Below are positions 55,314 through 64,000 of a stretch of 64,000 nt of DNA, piece by piece. Location of the stretch: NCBI GenBank assembly GCA_000733355.1, contig JNVV01000036.1, positions 370,528 to 434,527 on the forward strand, read 5' to 3'. The notes under the pieces were generated by a model. The model saw only the letters and a list, made by a program, of their open reading frames with translations, searched no databases and was not told where the DNA came from. The position numbers and the translations under genes were made by a program. Source of the stretch: Falciphora oryzae (Eukaryota > Ascomycota > Sordariomycetes > Magnaporthales > Magnaporthaceae). Positions within the stretch are counted from its first letter, which is position 1, and every line of letters begins with the position of its first letter.

Positions 55314-58300
55314 CTAGTTCGGTTCGTTCTCGGCTCGGTAACGTTGCTTTTCCTCTTCTCTCCTTATGCGTTTTCTCTCTGCCTTTTTAGCCGCCCTGAA
55401 ATCTAATAGTCTTCCTGTGCGAAACATCATGCGTGCCACTTCCTTAAACGGTGTACCCCCTGTTTCCCACAGCTTAAAGTACGCTCTCCGGCTATCTGCT
55501 TGCGCCAGCCCGGTGCCTTCCCGCTGCCTGTCCCATCGGGCGCATTGGGTTAATACGTGCCACGCTGTTTCCCTTTGTCCGCTGCCACACTCGCACAATG
55601 GCGTCGCCGCGTCGGGTACGCCTTTGCTAAATAGGAACGAATTTAGCCCTAGTTTTTCCGTTTTAATTTGGATTGCCACCGAGCTGTATGCCTTTAGCAT
55701 CCCTTCGTGGTATTCGACCATCTCTTCCGTAAACAGGGGGTTGTCCGCTAGGCACGCGGTCCTATACCGGTTCGCTCTCCTCGCTGTTGCCGTCGTGTTA
55801 GCCATTCTCAACTTCCATTCCATTGTTACGTTAAGGTTCCAACGCCTTGCGTGCTTGTGTTTGGATTTCCAATCCTCTCCGTAAGGGACGGGTGCTCGTC
55901 TCGGTTCTGGCGCTGTTTCGGGCCGGTCCCATCGTATTGCCCACTCTCTTTTCGCTTGTCCGCTTTGGGGGTGGGGCCTTCTTCTTCGTTCTCTATAGCC
56001 AAATCTCTGGAAACGGTCCGCTACCTTCGCTATCATTTCGTTAATGCGCTGCGTCATCCCGGTTTCTTCCCATCTATTTTCCGTGTTTATAACCCTTTCG
56101 TTTAAGTATAAATCCAAAGGCGGCACGTAGGTTTCTATTTCGAGGTGTGCCAACGAGGTTGCTTTATAAGCTCCAGCCACCACTTTAAAACATGCTCTTT
56201 GTTCTTTCGCCATCTCCTTAGCTGCGCCCCGGGGCCGACCTCGGGGTTCCGTTGGTAGGTGGTAGGCTGCCGCTCCATAAGCCAATGCACTACGGCACAC
56301 GACCGCGTACAGCTGCCTCGCGCGTGCGAAGCTGCTTCCCCACGTTGCCGCCGCGAGTTTTATTACCGCAAGCTGCTATCTTTCTTGTTTGCCCCTTGCC
56401 TGCTTGGTGTGGGCGTTAAAATTTAGCTTGTGGTCTAGCCAAACTCCCAAAAATCTCGCCGATAGCGTTAGTTGCACCTGTGTGTTTCCGGTGCGGACCC
56501 GGGTCCGGTCCAAGGTCTTGGTAAAATGGAGCAGCTCGGTTTTAGCCGCGTTAAACGTCATTCCTGTCTTTTTTGCCCATATCTGGCACGTGTCCCAAGC
56601 CCGTTCCAGCAGCCGGGCCGTTTCCGCTATGGTTCCCCCTACTGCCATAGGGTTAATGTCGTCGGCGAAGCCAACCACCGTTATCCCTAGTATTTCTTCC
56701 AATTTGTCGTAAAGCGACGCGATGTATAGGATAAACAATATGGGTGAAAGTGGTAAGCCTTATGGTACTCCTGCTGTTACTTGTATGGGCGTAGACGTAT
56801 CTCCATCGAACCGGAGCCGGGCCGTCCTGCCTATCAGCCAGCTTTTAATCCACCTAACTGTTTTTGGCGGGAATCCTTATTTTCGTAAGGTATCGAAAAG
56901 TCTGGTATGGTTGACGTTATCGAATGCTCCTAATAGGTCGAGCTGCAGCAGCGAAGCTGTAGCGCCGTGGTTCCACGCCGTTATCACGGTATCTATCACT
57001 TGTCTAATAGCAAGCTCGGTGCTGCGTTTCCTTCTATTGCCCATTTGCCCTTCTAGCAACAGTCCTCTTTTTTCCGCCTCGGTTGCGATCCGTGTTCCCA
57101 CGATCGCCTCCATAACTTTGGATATGGACGAAAGGAGTGCGATCGGTCGCCACCCCCCTACTGTTTTTCTATCTTCCGTATTTTTCCCCGGCTTAGGAAG
57201 CACCACCGTCAGTGCGTCTCGGAAGCGCTTCGGGAAATACTCGAATTCAAAGCTGGCGTTGGCTATTTTGGATATAGCTTCCCAGCATGGTTCCCCGTAC
57301 GCTTTTAATAATCCGTTCGGTAGGTTGTCCGCTCCCGGGGCTTTCCAATTCCGGGTTCTTTTCAAAGCCGCTAATACTTCGTCTCCTTTAGGGTCCACTC
57401 GGTGATTGATTGGGAATGGGTTGGTGAAAGTGTAATCTTCGAACGTGGTATCCCCGACGTCTATCAAGTCCGCTTCCGGGTTAGGGTAAAACTTAGCTGC
57501 CAAAACTATGGCCTTGTTAGCGTAGGAGTTCGCTAGCCCTTAGTTTCCTTCTCCAAGCCGGTTCAGGTCCGGTAACCTAGTTAGGTCCCGTCTCCTATGG
57601 CTCCGTAATCTCGCCCATCGTTCGATGTTCCAAAAAACAGGCTCTAAATCCTATTCTTTTAACGCCTCCCTAATAAACTCCCTCCAATATGCGTTAAAGG
57701 CCTTCTTTTTTTCCCTAATAAAGGCTTTATCGGCTGCTTTTAGTTCCTCGTAACTTTTTTATATTTTTAGCCGTATGTGTGCGCGTCGGCACCGCCTCGT
57801 TTCCTTAGCTAGTTTCGTAAGCGTCGAATTCCAATACGGTACTAGCTTAAAACTTATTATAATTTTTCGTCTCGGTGCCAGCTCGTTAGCGATCTAGGTC
57901 AGTTGGTCTATCAGTGTATCCACCTGGTTGTCTATATCGTTTAGCGTTTCTATATCCTCGATTTCGATATATTATTTAACCAGCTACAACGCCCTTTTTT
58001 TATCGTTTCTAAGGTCGGTATTAACCTCTTTCCACACCCATCCTTCTGCCCTCCTTTTGCGAAGCGGCTCCGCTCCGCAATCGATCGAGATCACTTAAGG
58101 GTAGTAATCCGACCCCCCTATCTCGTCGTCCCTACCCTCGTATCTGACAGCTAAAGTATCGGATACCTACGCGTGGTCGATAGTGCTTTCTCGTTCGCCG
58201 AACCTTTCTCTTATTATTTCCCCGTAAAACGTTGCTAGTTCGAACCGCCACCGGTGCGCTAGCGCGAATAGTAGCTCGGACCTAGCGTCTTCCCGATTGT

Positions 58301-58733
58301 GCATATCCCACATTAGGTAATGCATGTTAAAATCCCCTACTAGTACGGCGTAGTTCCGAAGCGGTGTTGTTTCGATTTCGGTTAAAGGGGTATGCCATTC
58401 TCCTGGTACCCGGGGGTCTAGCGAATATATTAAGTAGATGTCGATGTTCCCTATTGGGGTTTGTAATGTGATTGCTGCCCAGTCGTGTCCGCTCCGGCTT
58501 CTCCACGTTGCCGGGTCTAATCGTTGGTGGACGTATAATGCTACGTTCGATCTTATATCTGCTTGGTAATATACCAGCTCGTAATTGCATCCGGCCGGTC
58601 TTTTCGGGTCTCCGTACCGGTCCAGCTCCGGTTTTTGTATAGCTATTATATCGTATTCCTTTCTACTGAAAAGCGGTATATCTCCTTTTCCGTTTCCTTT
58701 TCCCATATTCCAATATAGGATTGTTATTACCAT
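55314..58733 (-). pseudogene. LINE ORF2: APE endonuclease and reverse transcriptase, RIP-decayed
   Basis: Opens MVITILYWNMGKGNGKGD at 58733. Endonuclease motifs IAIQKPEL, VLVGDFNMHYLMWD and ESTIDHA are visible. The reverse transcriptase follows, with APGADNLPNGLLKAY, GWRPIALLSSISKVMEAIV and the catalytic FADD in VVGFADDINPM. The RT motif GVPQGLPLSPILF is interrupted by TAA at 56760-56762 in place of the Gln codon. The C-terminal segment (LAYGAAAYHLP..) ends with the CCHC-type cluster CECGSGQRETAWHVLTQC. Further stops lie between 57.5 and 58.17 kb. Defective. Confidence 0.85.
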
Positions 58734-59159
58734 AGGGATTCTAATAGGCGTTTTTGTGCGTCGAACGGGATTGTGCTATCTCTAATCGGTAGCGGCTCGG
58801 ATGAGGGTGGCGGCTCCAACGGGGCCGGTGTTCGTCCTTATCCTCCGGCTGCTTCTGCTTGGATTTGTTCGTCTGCCGTAGTTAGGGGTTGGGCTAGCCG
58901 GGAGCTCGCTCTAGGGGCGTGGTTTGTTATAGGTGGCGGTCGTGTGGCGGTCCGGCCCCTGGGTGGCTGCGAGTCCTTACGGGGTCTGCCGGGTCCTCAG
59001 CGGCCGGGGGACCGGATTGGGAAGTCGTTGTCTGTGTCCGAGTTTTGTCTGCGCCTTTTGCTGGGGCTCGGTGGTCCTCCGATACCGGGGGGTATGCGCG
59101 TTTGGAAGATGGGGAAGGTGGTGGTAGCTTTTGTTTGTTTAAGGGCTGATCCTTCCAAT

Positions 59160-60424
59160 ATAAATCTCCTTAGCCAGTTCTGGTATGCTTCTCTCGCTTT
59201 CCCGATCGCCCGTTACGCTACTTCGCAGCCCCGGTTAAACGCCGGGTGCGGTTCGCCGCAATTTACGCATTTGGGTGTGGCCTTGTTATATTAGGGGTGG
59301 GCGTCGCATTGACTTTCTCCTTTTTGGTGTTGCGGTCCTCCGCAATGCGGGCAACGGCCCGGTTTCCTGCAAAACTTTTATCGGTGCCCCCATTCGTAGC
59401 AGTTATAGCACTGGGTGGCTTTAGCGTCTGGTGTAAACGGCTCGCATTTGAATAGTTCCGCCTATATTACCAGTCCTTACTCGCAAGCTTGGTCCGCGGC
59501 GGCTGCGGACCCGATTCGTGCCAGTACCATGGCGTATCCGTAGGGGGTGCGGGCTGGCCATACGTGCACCGATTTAACCTCCGCGTCTCGGTTTTCGGCG
59601 TTCAGGCTACGAATGAATTGGTTTAGGTCCTCCGGCAGTGTTATTTGTCTTACTCCTCTAATTACCACGTCGTATGTCCGTTCCCGGATCGTTGCCTGGT
59701 TTCCAAACACCTTTTTCACCCACTCGTCCCTTTTCCTGTATTCGCTTGCGTTTGCGTAGAAGCACACTACCACGTCTCCGCTTTGGAGCCGCCTCGTTAC
59801 CCGCACCGCCGTGCCGAGTTGGTTGTTCAATGCCCGCTGGGTGTCGATTTGCGATCGGTCCTTGATTGCTTCCGGGGCTTCTCCTACGGCCACGATTATC
59901 TCGCGTTCGACTTTTGACGGTATGAATCGCGGGGGGGGATGCGTCGTGTTCGGGTACTGTTGTCGCGTTCGGGTCGGCGCGTTTCCGTCCGGTGTCAGGG
60001 CCGGTAGGTCCGTGGCGAGGGCAGAGGCATAGGACTTTCTGGTATCAATCAGTGCATTTTTAACCTCTGTAAGTATTTCTGCTTTCAATTCCTCTAGTGT
60101 CGCTTTGGTTACCGGTCCGTCCTCGGTGGCGTCGCGCTTGCGAGCCGTCTCCGCGTCGACCTTCAGCTTCGTCAGTTCCGACACCAGTTGCAGGACTTCC
60201 AGCAACTTTCCACTGATCACAAGGGGCTTCAGCTTGTCAATGATTTCGTCTTCTTTTTCCTCCTGACGGCCGCGCGCCGGTCTCTTGTCGGTGTCGGCAT
60301 TCCCCCGCGCGTCCGGAGGCGCGTTGGGGGGATCCACCGTCGAGGCGTGTCGACTGGCCGCGAGCCCGGAATCGACTTCCATCGATTCTAGGCCCGCGCC
60401 GTCGGCGCGCACCCGATGCGGCAT
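59160..60424 (-). pseudogene. LINE ORF1 (gag-like) with CCHC zinc knuckles, RIP-decayed
   Basis: The open part is 59477-60424 (315 codons), starting MPHRVRADGAGLESMEVDSG, with a coiled-coil-prone middle (LEVLQLVSELTKLKVDAETA) and an RRM-like tail. Beyond a stop the frame continues into knuckles CYNCYEWGH, CPHCGGPQH and CVNCGEPHPAFNRGC, the usual nucleic-acid-binding end of Tad-type ORF1. Stops in the knuckle region are consistent with RIP. The 5' leader to the element edge is only about 107 bp. Confidence 0.75.
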
Positions 60425-60531
60425 CGATCCTGGGTCAAGTCGGGTGCGAGGAGTTCGATTCCGGTGTCAAAATTGAATTATCTCGAAGGGCTGTCCGGCT
60501 GCGCGATTTCAAGCTCGCGACTTTTTTTCTT

Positions 60532-60547
60532 ATCTTACCAAAATTTA
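60532..60547 (+). repeat. LINE target-site duplication, right copy
   Basis: ATCTTACCAAAATTTA, pairing with 52786-52801. Confidence 0.8.
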
Positions 60548-60604
60548 ATATGTTATATTTAACTATATAACCGATTTTATAATTATTTTTCCAGATTTTT
60601 ATTA

Positions 60605-61034
60605 GCTTGGTTTACAAGCGAGTGGGCCACATAAGCGAGTGGGCCAGGTGCAAAATGCGTATTAAACAGCGTTTTTTTTCGATTAAATAACTCGCCCAAT
60701 TTACGCTTAAATTTTACTAAATTTGGGGAAGTTATATTCAACTAAATAGGGAATTTAATTTAATTTTCTTCGATTTTTACTATTACTCTTTTTGTGTTAG
60801 TGCGCAACACTGTGTAACACACTGTGGAAAATATGAAATTAACCCTAAAAGGGTAATGATAAAAATCGAAGAAAATTAAATTAAATTCCCTATTTAGTTG
60901 AATATAACTTCCCCAAATTTGGTAAAATTTAAGCGTAAATTGGGCGAGTTATTTAATCGAAAAAAAACGCTGTTTAATACGCATTTTGCACCTGGCCCAC
61001 TCGCTTATGTGGCCCACTCGCTTGTAAACCAAGC
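60605..61034. mobile_element. Second 430-bp fold-back element nested in the outer one
   Basis: Begins GCTTGGTTTACAAGCGAGTG and ends with the reverse complement; TA flanks at 60603-60604 and 61035-61036. The same length as the element at 38441 and a clearly related core (GCAACACTGTGTAACACACTGTG). Each arm has two AAGCGAGTGGGCCA motifs. It sits at the centre of the outer palindrome, whose arms resume on both sides (60548-60602 against 61037-61093). Non-coding. Confidence 0.88.
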
Positions 61035-61214
61035 TAATAAAAATCTGGAAAAATAATTATAAAATCGGTTATATAGTTAAATATAACATATTAAATTTTG
61101 GTAAGATTTAATTATAAATTGGGCGAGTTATTTCGTTGAAAAAAACCGCGCCCAGTATGGGATTTTAAAATGCACGACTCGCTTATATGCGCGACTCGCT
61201 TATGAACCACGTTA

Positions 61215-62607
61215 CAAGTTTAACGAAAACGGATACCTCAAAAAGTTTAAAACGAAGGCAATGGTTAAAAGTAACTAACAACCGGTTAACTGGCTATAAA
61301 ACACCTACGCCGCAACGCTCGCTACTTGAACGTTTAAAATTATAATAGCGATTATAATTTATTTCGACCTAAAAGCGCACCAAATAAACGTAAGCAACGC
61401 GTTTTTATACGCAAAGCTCGGTACAAACCACGAGCTAATTTACGTTAACCTTCCACCTAGCTTTACGAAACCAAGCTACGTAGCACGCTTTCGAAAAGCC
61501 CTTTACGGAATGCGAAACTTTCCTTTACTTTGGTATCGAAAGTTAGCGGCAACCCTTAGGGAACTCGGCTTAAAAGCGGCTACAAACGAGCCTTGCTTGT
61601 TTATGGACGAAACGCGCCAAATTTTCCTGCTTTTTTATATTAACGATATCGTGCTTTTTTACCGTAAAAAGCATACGGGCAAAGCATAGCGCGTATTAAA
61701 AGGATTCCGCAATAAATACGAAATGCGAAAAGGTCCGCTAAAGTGGTTTTTAGGCATAAGGATCGTTAGGAATAGGGAAAACCGTACTGTTAACTTACTG
61801 TACGATTCCTATATCGAAAAGATCGCCTACCGCTTCAACCTGGACGATAAAGCAATTTCTCCAAACATCCCACTCCCTATTAAGGAGCTTACGAAGCATT
61901 TAAACACAGCTACTACGTAAAAAGTACTAATTTTTTAGGAAAAAGTAGGGTCGATACTTTATACGGCAATTATAGTTAAATTAGACGTTGCGTACGCAGC
62001 CGCAGCGCTTTTTAAGCACATAATTAACCCCTCGCTTGCGCATTATAAAGCTACAAACCAAACGATTAAATACTTATACGGAACGAGGTTTTTAACTATT
62101 AAGTATGGTCGGAGCCGAAAGTTTAAGCACCTAAAAATTACGGGAAATGCTTCTTATGCAAACGACCCCGAAATAAAGCACTTTTTAAAAGGTTACGTTA
62201 TATTCCTTTTTAAAGGACCGGTTAATTGGAAGGTAGGAAAACAAACAACCGTTATAACTTTAACTACCGAAACGGAACTTTTAACGCTCGCCAAAGTGGC
62301 CAAAAAAACTATGGCCTTAAAAAAACTTTTCCAAAACGTACAACTGGAGCTCGGCGAGCTTTGGAAAATCTTTTGCGATAATAAGCAAACGATTCGACTA
62401 ATGGTATAAAACAACGCCCGTATTACAACCGCATTCTGATACGTTAATATTTAAAACATATGGCTACGTTAGGAGCATTCGAAAGGGTCCTTCGAAATTA
62501 CCTACCTCGAAACCTCTGAAATGCCAACAAACGGCCTAACCAAAGCACTATCGAAAGCTAAGTTTAAGCACTTTAAGTTACTTTTAAAGTTGCATAACGC
62601 CGCCTGA
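61215..62607 (+). pseudogene. Copia reverse transcriptase-RNase H region, RIP-decayed
   Basis: Continues the copia frame across the insertion. Landmarks: KFNENGYLKKFKTKAMV, INVSNAFLYAKL, RFRKALYGMRNFPLLWYRKL and the catalytic segment FLLFYINDIVLFY (YIND where YVDD is usual). KWFLGIRIVRN and the RNase H-like part (FCDNKQTIRLMV, TNGLTKALSK) follow. Stop codons at 61687 and 61918 among others. No intact protein. Confidence 0.8.
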
Positions 62608-63689
62608 AAGGTTTTTTAAAGCTCGGTTAAATAACGAAAAAAAACCACGTTAACGGAAGCTCGGTAAAGCACAAACGAGCAAAATAACCCAATATGCATT
62701 TTCTTTTAAAAAAAAAAAAAAAAACAACGCAAAGAAAGCGGCGGCAGCAGCACGAAAAGGTGGAAACGGGCCTTACAGCCCAAAAACAACGAACAAAAGA
62801 TAAACGGCCTTTTATAGCCGCAAACGTTTCCCTCTTCTTCCTCCCTTTCCTTTTCCCTATTCCCTTCCTTTTTTTCCCTTTTTTTTAAGCTTTTTAAGGC
62901 GCGGGGGGGCTAAATACCACGCTCGCGGCGGTAATTAGCGCCTATAAAAGCGATGCCAGCCAGGAAGTCGTCGCTAAAGCGACGATACCCGGCTAGCATT
63001 ATATCTCCCACCGCGCCTCCTTTATCGTTATTATCGTCATCCCGTTTCCTCCTCGGGCTTTAATTCCGAAAAGGAGCATCCCCTATTTTGCAGGGACGCT
63101 TCGCGCGCACCTCCTCCTTTTCCGAATCGCTTTCTTTTTACGCGATTGTTTTTAAATAACCACGCGGATACGGCTTAATCAAATCGCGGACGATAGTGCG
63201 AAATTTTCAAACCTCCGTCCTATCGTTACGGGCGAAAGCCTTTCCGAACAAAATAGCCTTACTACGGAAAGTTTCGTCCGCAGGCAAAGGCTCACAAAAG
63301 TGACCCGCCAAACACTGCCAATAACGAGGGGCTTTGCCGTCCTTGCACTTACGGCGCATAGGACGGTCGGAGCAGAGCCCGCGGTACCCCGTAAAGTACG
63401 CGCGGGTGCAGCCGTCGCGCGGGACAGCCCGAGGGGTCGCCCCCTTAGGCATCCCAACAACGGTGCCCCTTTCGAGGGCAGGCCGGCGGGGACGGGAAAC
63501 GGGGGCGCGAGCACGGCCGCGCGAAAACTACAAAGGAAAGTTAGCACAAAAAAGGGGGTAAGGTTTGGGAAAAGCAATCGGGTGCGCTAAAAGCACTCAA
63601 ACTAATAAGCTTATGCTTAAATAGCATAAACACGCAAAATTTACTGGGGACGGGGGCTTACCCCGACTTTGTCGGTTTGCCCGAGGTAA
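62608..63689. other. Transposon-derived region of unclear identity
   Basis: AT-rich flank after copia with A-runs at 62707-62722 and a T/C-rich patch at 62820-62890. On the minus strand 63207-63452 reads a Cys/His-containing segment (CKDGKAPRYWQCLAGHFCEP) that looks protein-coding and TE-like but is not recognised. No matching right copia LTR found. Confidence 0.4.
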
Positions 63690-64000
63690 CTATAAAATCT
63701 CGTCGACCTCTTTTTCCTTTTCCTTTTCTTTTTCCTTTTCCTCGCTATCCACGTCCGCCGGGCGGACCTTCCTTTCGTCGTTTACCCAATTAGGGATTGG
63801 AAAACGCACCCTTTCGAACGAAAGGGACATTCCCGACGGAACGACGGAAAAGGGCCGTTTAACGGACGTGTTTTTAACAAGGGCCAGGGCTTTAAAGGCG
63901 ACGGCGGCAGCGGCGGAAGGGACGAGGTCCGAATACCTCGCCTTTTGCGGCGGCGGCGGGAGCGGGCGCCCGGATGGCAGCGGGCGGCGCGCGGGCGGTG
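63690..64000 (-). CDS. Partial unidentified, probably transposon-derived protein (3' end)
   Basis: An open minus-strand frame enters from the right edge and ends at a TAG near 63690. It reads a Pro/Ala-rich segment, GMSLSFERVRFPIPNWVNDE, then an acidic/basic (EK)n tail ending VDEIL. The lack of stops contrasts with the RIP-mutated DNA to its left. Product unknown. Confidence 0.35.
   Translation of the reverse strand, partial: PPARRPLPSGRPLPPPPQKARYSDLVPSAAAAVAFKALALVKNTSVKRPFSVVPSGMSLSFERVRFPIPNWVNDERKVRPADVDSEEKEKEKEKEKEVDEIL

Larger units (their letters stand above)
52802..60531 (-). mobile_element. Tad-like non-LTR retrotransposon (LINE)
   Basis: About 7.7 kb on the minus strand, 5' end at 60531, bounded by a 16-bp target duplication. 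Order: ORF1 (gag-like with CCHC knuckles), ORF2 (APE endonuclease, reverse transcriptase, C-terminal CCHC), then about 2.5 kb of 3' region that contains an antisense spliced gene and a tandem repeat. The 3' tail is a TA repeat rather than poly-A. Many C-to-T/G-to-A stops show RIP. Inserted into the left arm of the fold-back element. Confidence 0.83.
52681..61212. mobile_element. Fold-back (MITE-like) element in copia, itself split by two insertions
   Basis: Left arm begins ACGTGGTTCATAAGCGAGTC at 52681; its reverse complement ends at 61212. Both ends are flanked by TA (52679-52680, 61213-61214). Removing the element and one TA rejoins the copia frame perfectly as VFA-YKFNENGYLKKF. Arms of about 190 bp can be followed inward; the left arm is cut by the LINE and the centre by a second fold-back element. 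The original element was therefore only about 0.4 kb, and the rest is later insertions. Confidence 0.87.
48178..62620 (+). mobile_element. RIP-mutated Ty1/copia LTR retrotransposon, interrupted by nested insertions
   Basis: Plus-strand copia order is gag, protease, integrase, then (after an 8.5-kb insertion) reverse transcriptase and RNase H. A promoter-like leader lies at the left edge (TATAAA at 48294-48299), but I could not identify a matching right LTR within the window, so the outer limits are approximate. The coding sequence is riddled with TAA/TAG codons where Trp or Gln is expected, indicating RIP on both strands. Its left edge abuts the truncated hexose transporter. Confidence 0.8.

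Noticed and set aside
48200..64000. Starship giant transposon cargo region
   Set aside because: No DUF3435 tyrosine recombinase captain seen; contents are explained by copia, LINE and fold-back elements.

Overview
The window is nuclear DNA of a filamentous ascomycete (Pezizomycotina, most likely Sordariomycetes). The evidence is short GT-AG introns with CTRAC-like branch sites, GC-rich genes with typical fungal families (Ski2, Csm3, the 20.9 kDa complex I subunit, deuterolysin, a fungal opsin, WSC proteins), and AT-shifted transposons full of C-to-T and G-to-A stop codons, as left by repeat-induced point mutation (RIP). Most gene models were built by hand by joining exons across splice sites and checking phase.

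Layout. 1-9.4 kb is a housekeeping block: the 3' tail of an unknown gene, SKI2 (cytoplasmic RNA decay helicase), CSM3 (replication fork protection, with two MCB-like boxes in its promoter), a complex I subunit and an MDR oxidoreductase. 9.9-18.0 kb holds a secreted deuterolysin, a small conserved protein, a Cys-rich single-pass membrane protein and a secreted amidase. 18.5-27 kb is a degenerate segmental duplication: an intact tRNA-Val(AAC) next to a broken UPF1/NAM7-like helicase pseudogene on the minus strand, then a decayed tRNA-Val copy next to a second broken helicase copy on the plus strand. Each unit ends in related purine-rich DNA followed by a subtilisin 3' end, which is a relic in the first and the real gene in the second. 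27.3-36.1 kb carries the 9-exon subtilisin, a VIT/VWA protein with LFG repeats and a microbial rhodopsin. 38.4-46.1 kb carries a 430-bp fold-back element, a 3-beta-HSD family enzyme, a WSC protein with a linker frameshift and a lactonase-like beta-propeller protein.

46.3-64 kb is a transposon nest at the broken 5' end of a hexose transporter pseudogene. A RIP-mutated copia retrotransposon (48.2-62.6 kb) is split inside its reverse transcriptase region by a TA-flanked fold-back element (52681-61212). That element is itself split by a Tad-like LINE with a 16-bp target duplication (52802-60531) and by a second 430-bp fold-back element (60605-61034). The most unusual object is a spliced, Cys-rich, non-retroelement gene lying antisense inside the LINE (53777-55197). 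The fold-back family is also unusual: tandem subterminal motifs are nearly the same within an element and differ between elements.

How the genes relate: the first 9 kb is ordinary core metabolism and genome maintenance. The middle and right are enriched in secreted or surface proteins (deuterolysin, amidase, subtilisin, WSC, propeller lactonase), a common accessory mix near transposon-rich, fast-evolving regions. No biosynthetic cluster, CRISPR array or Starship captain was seen.
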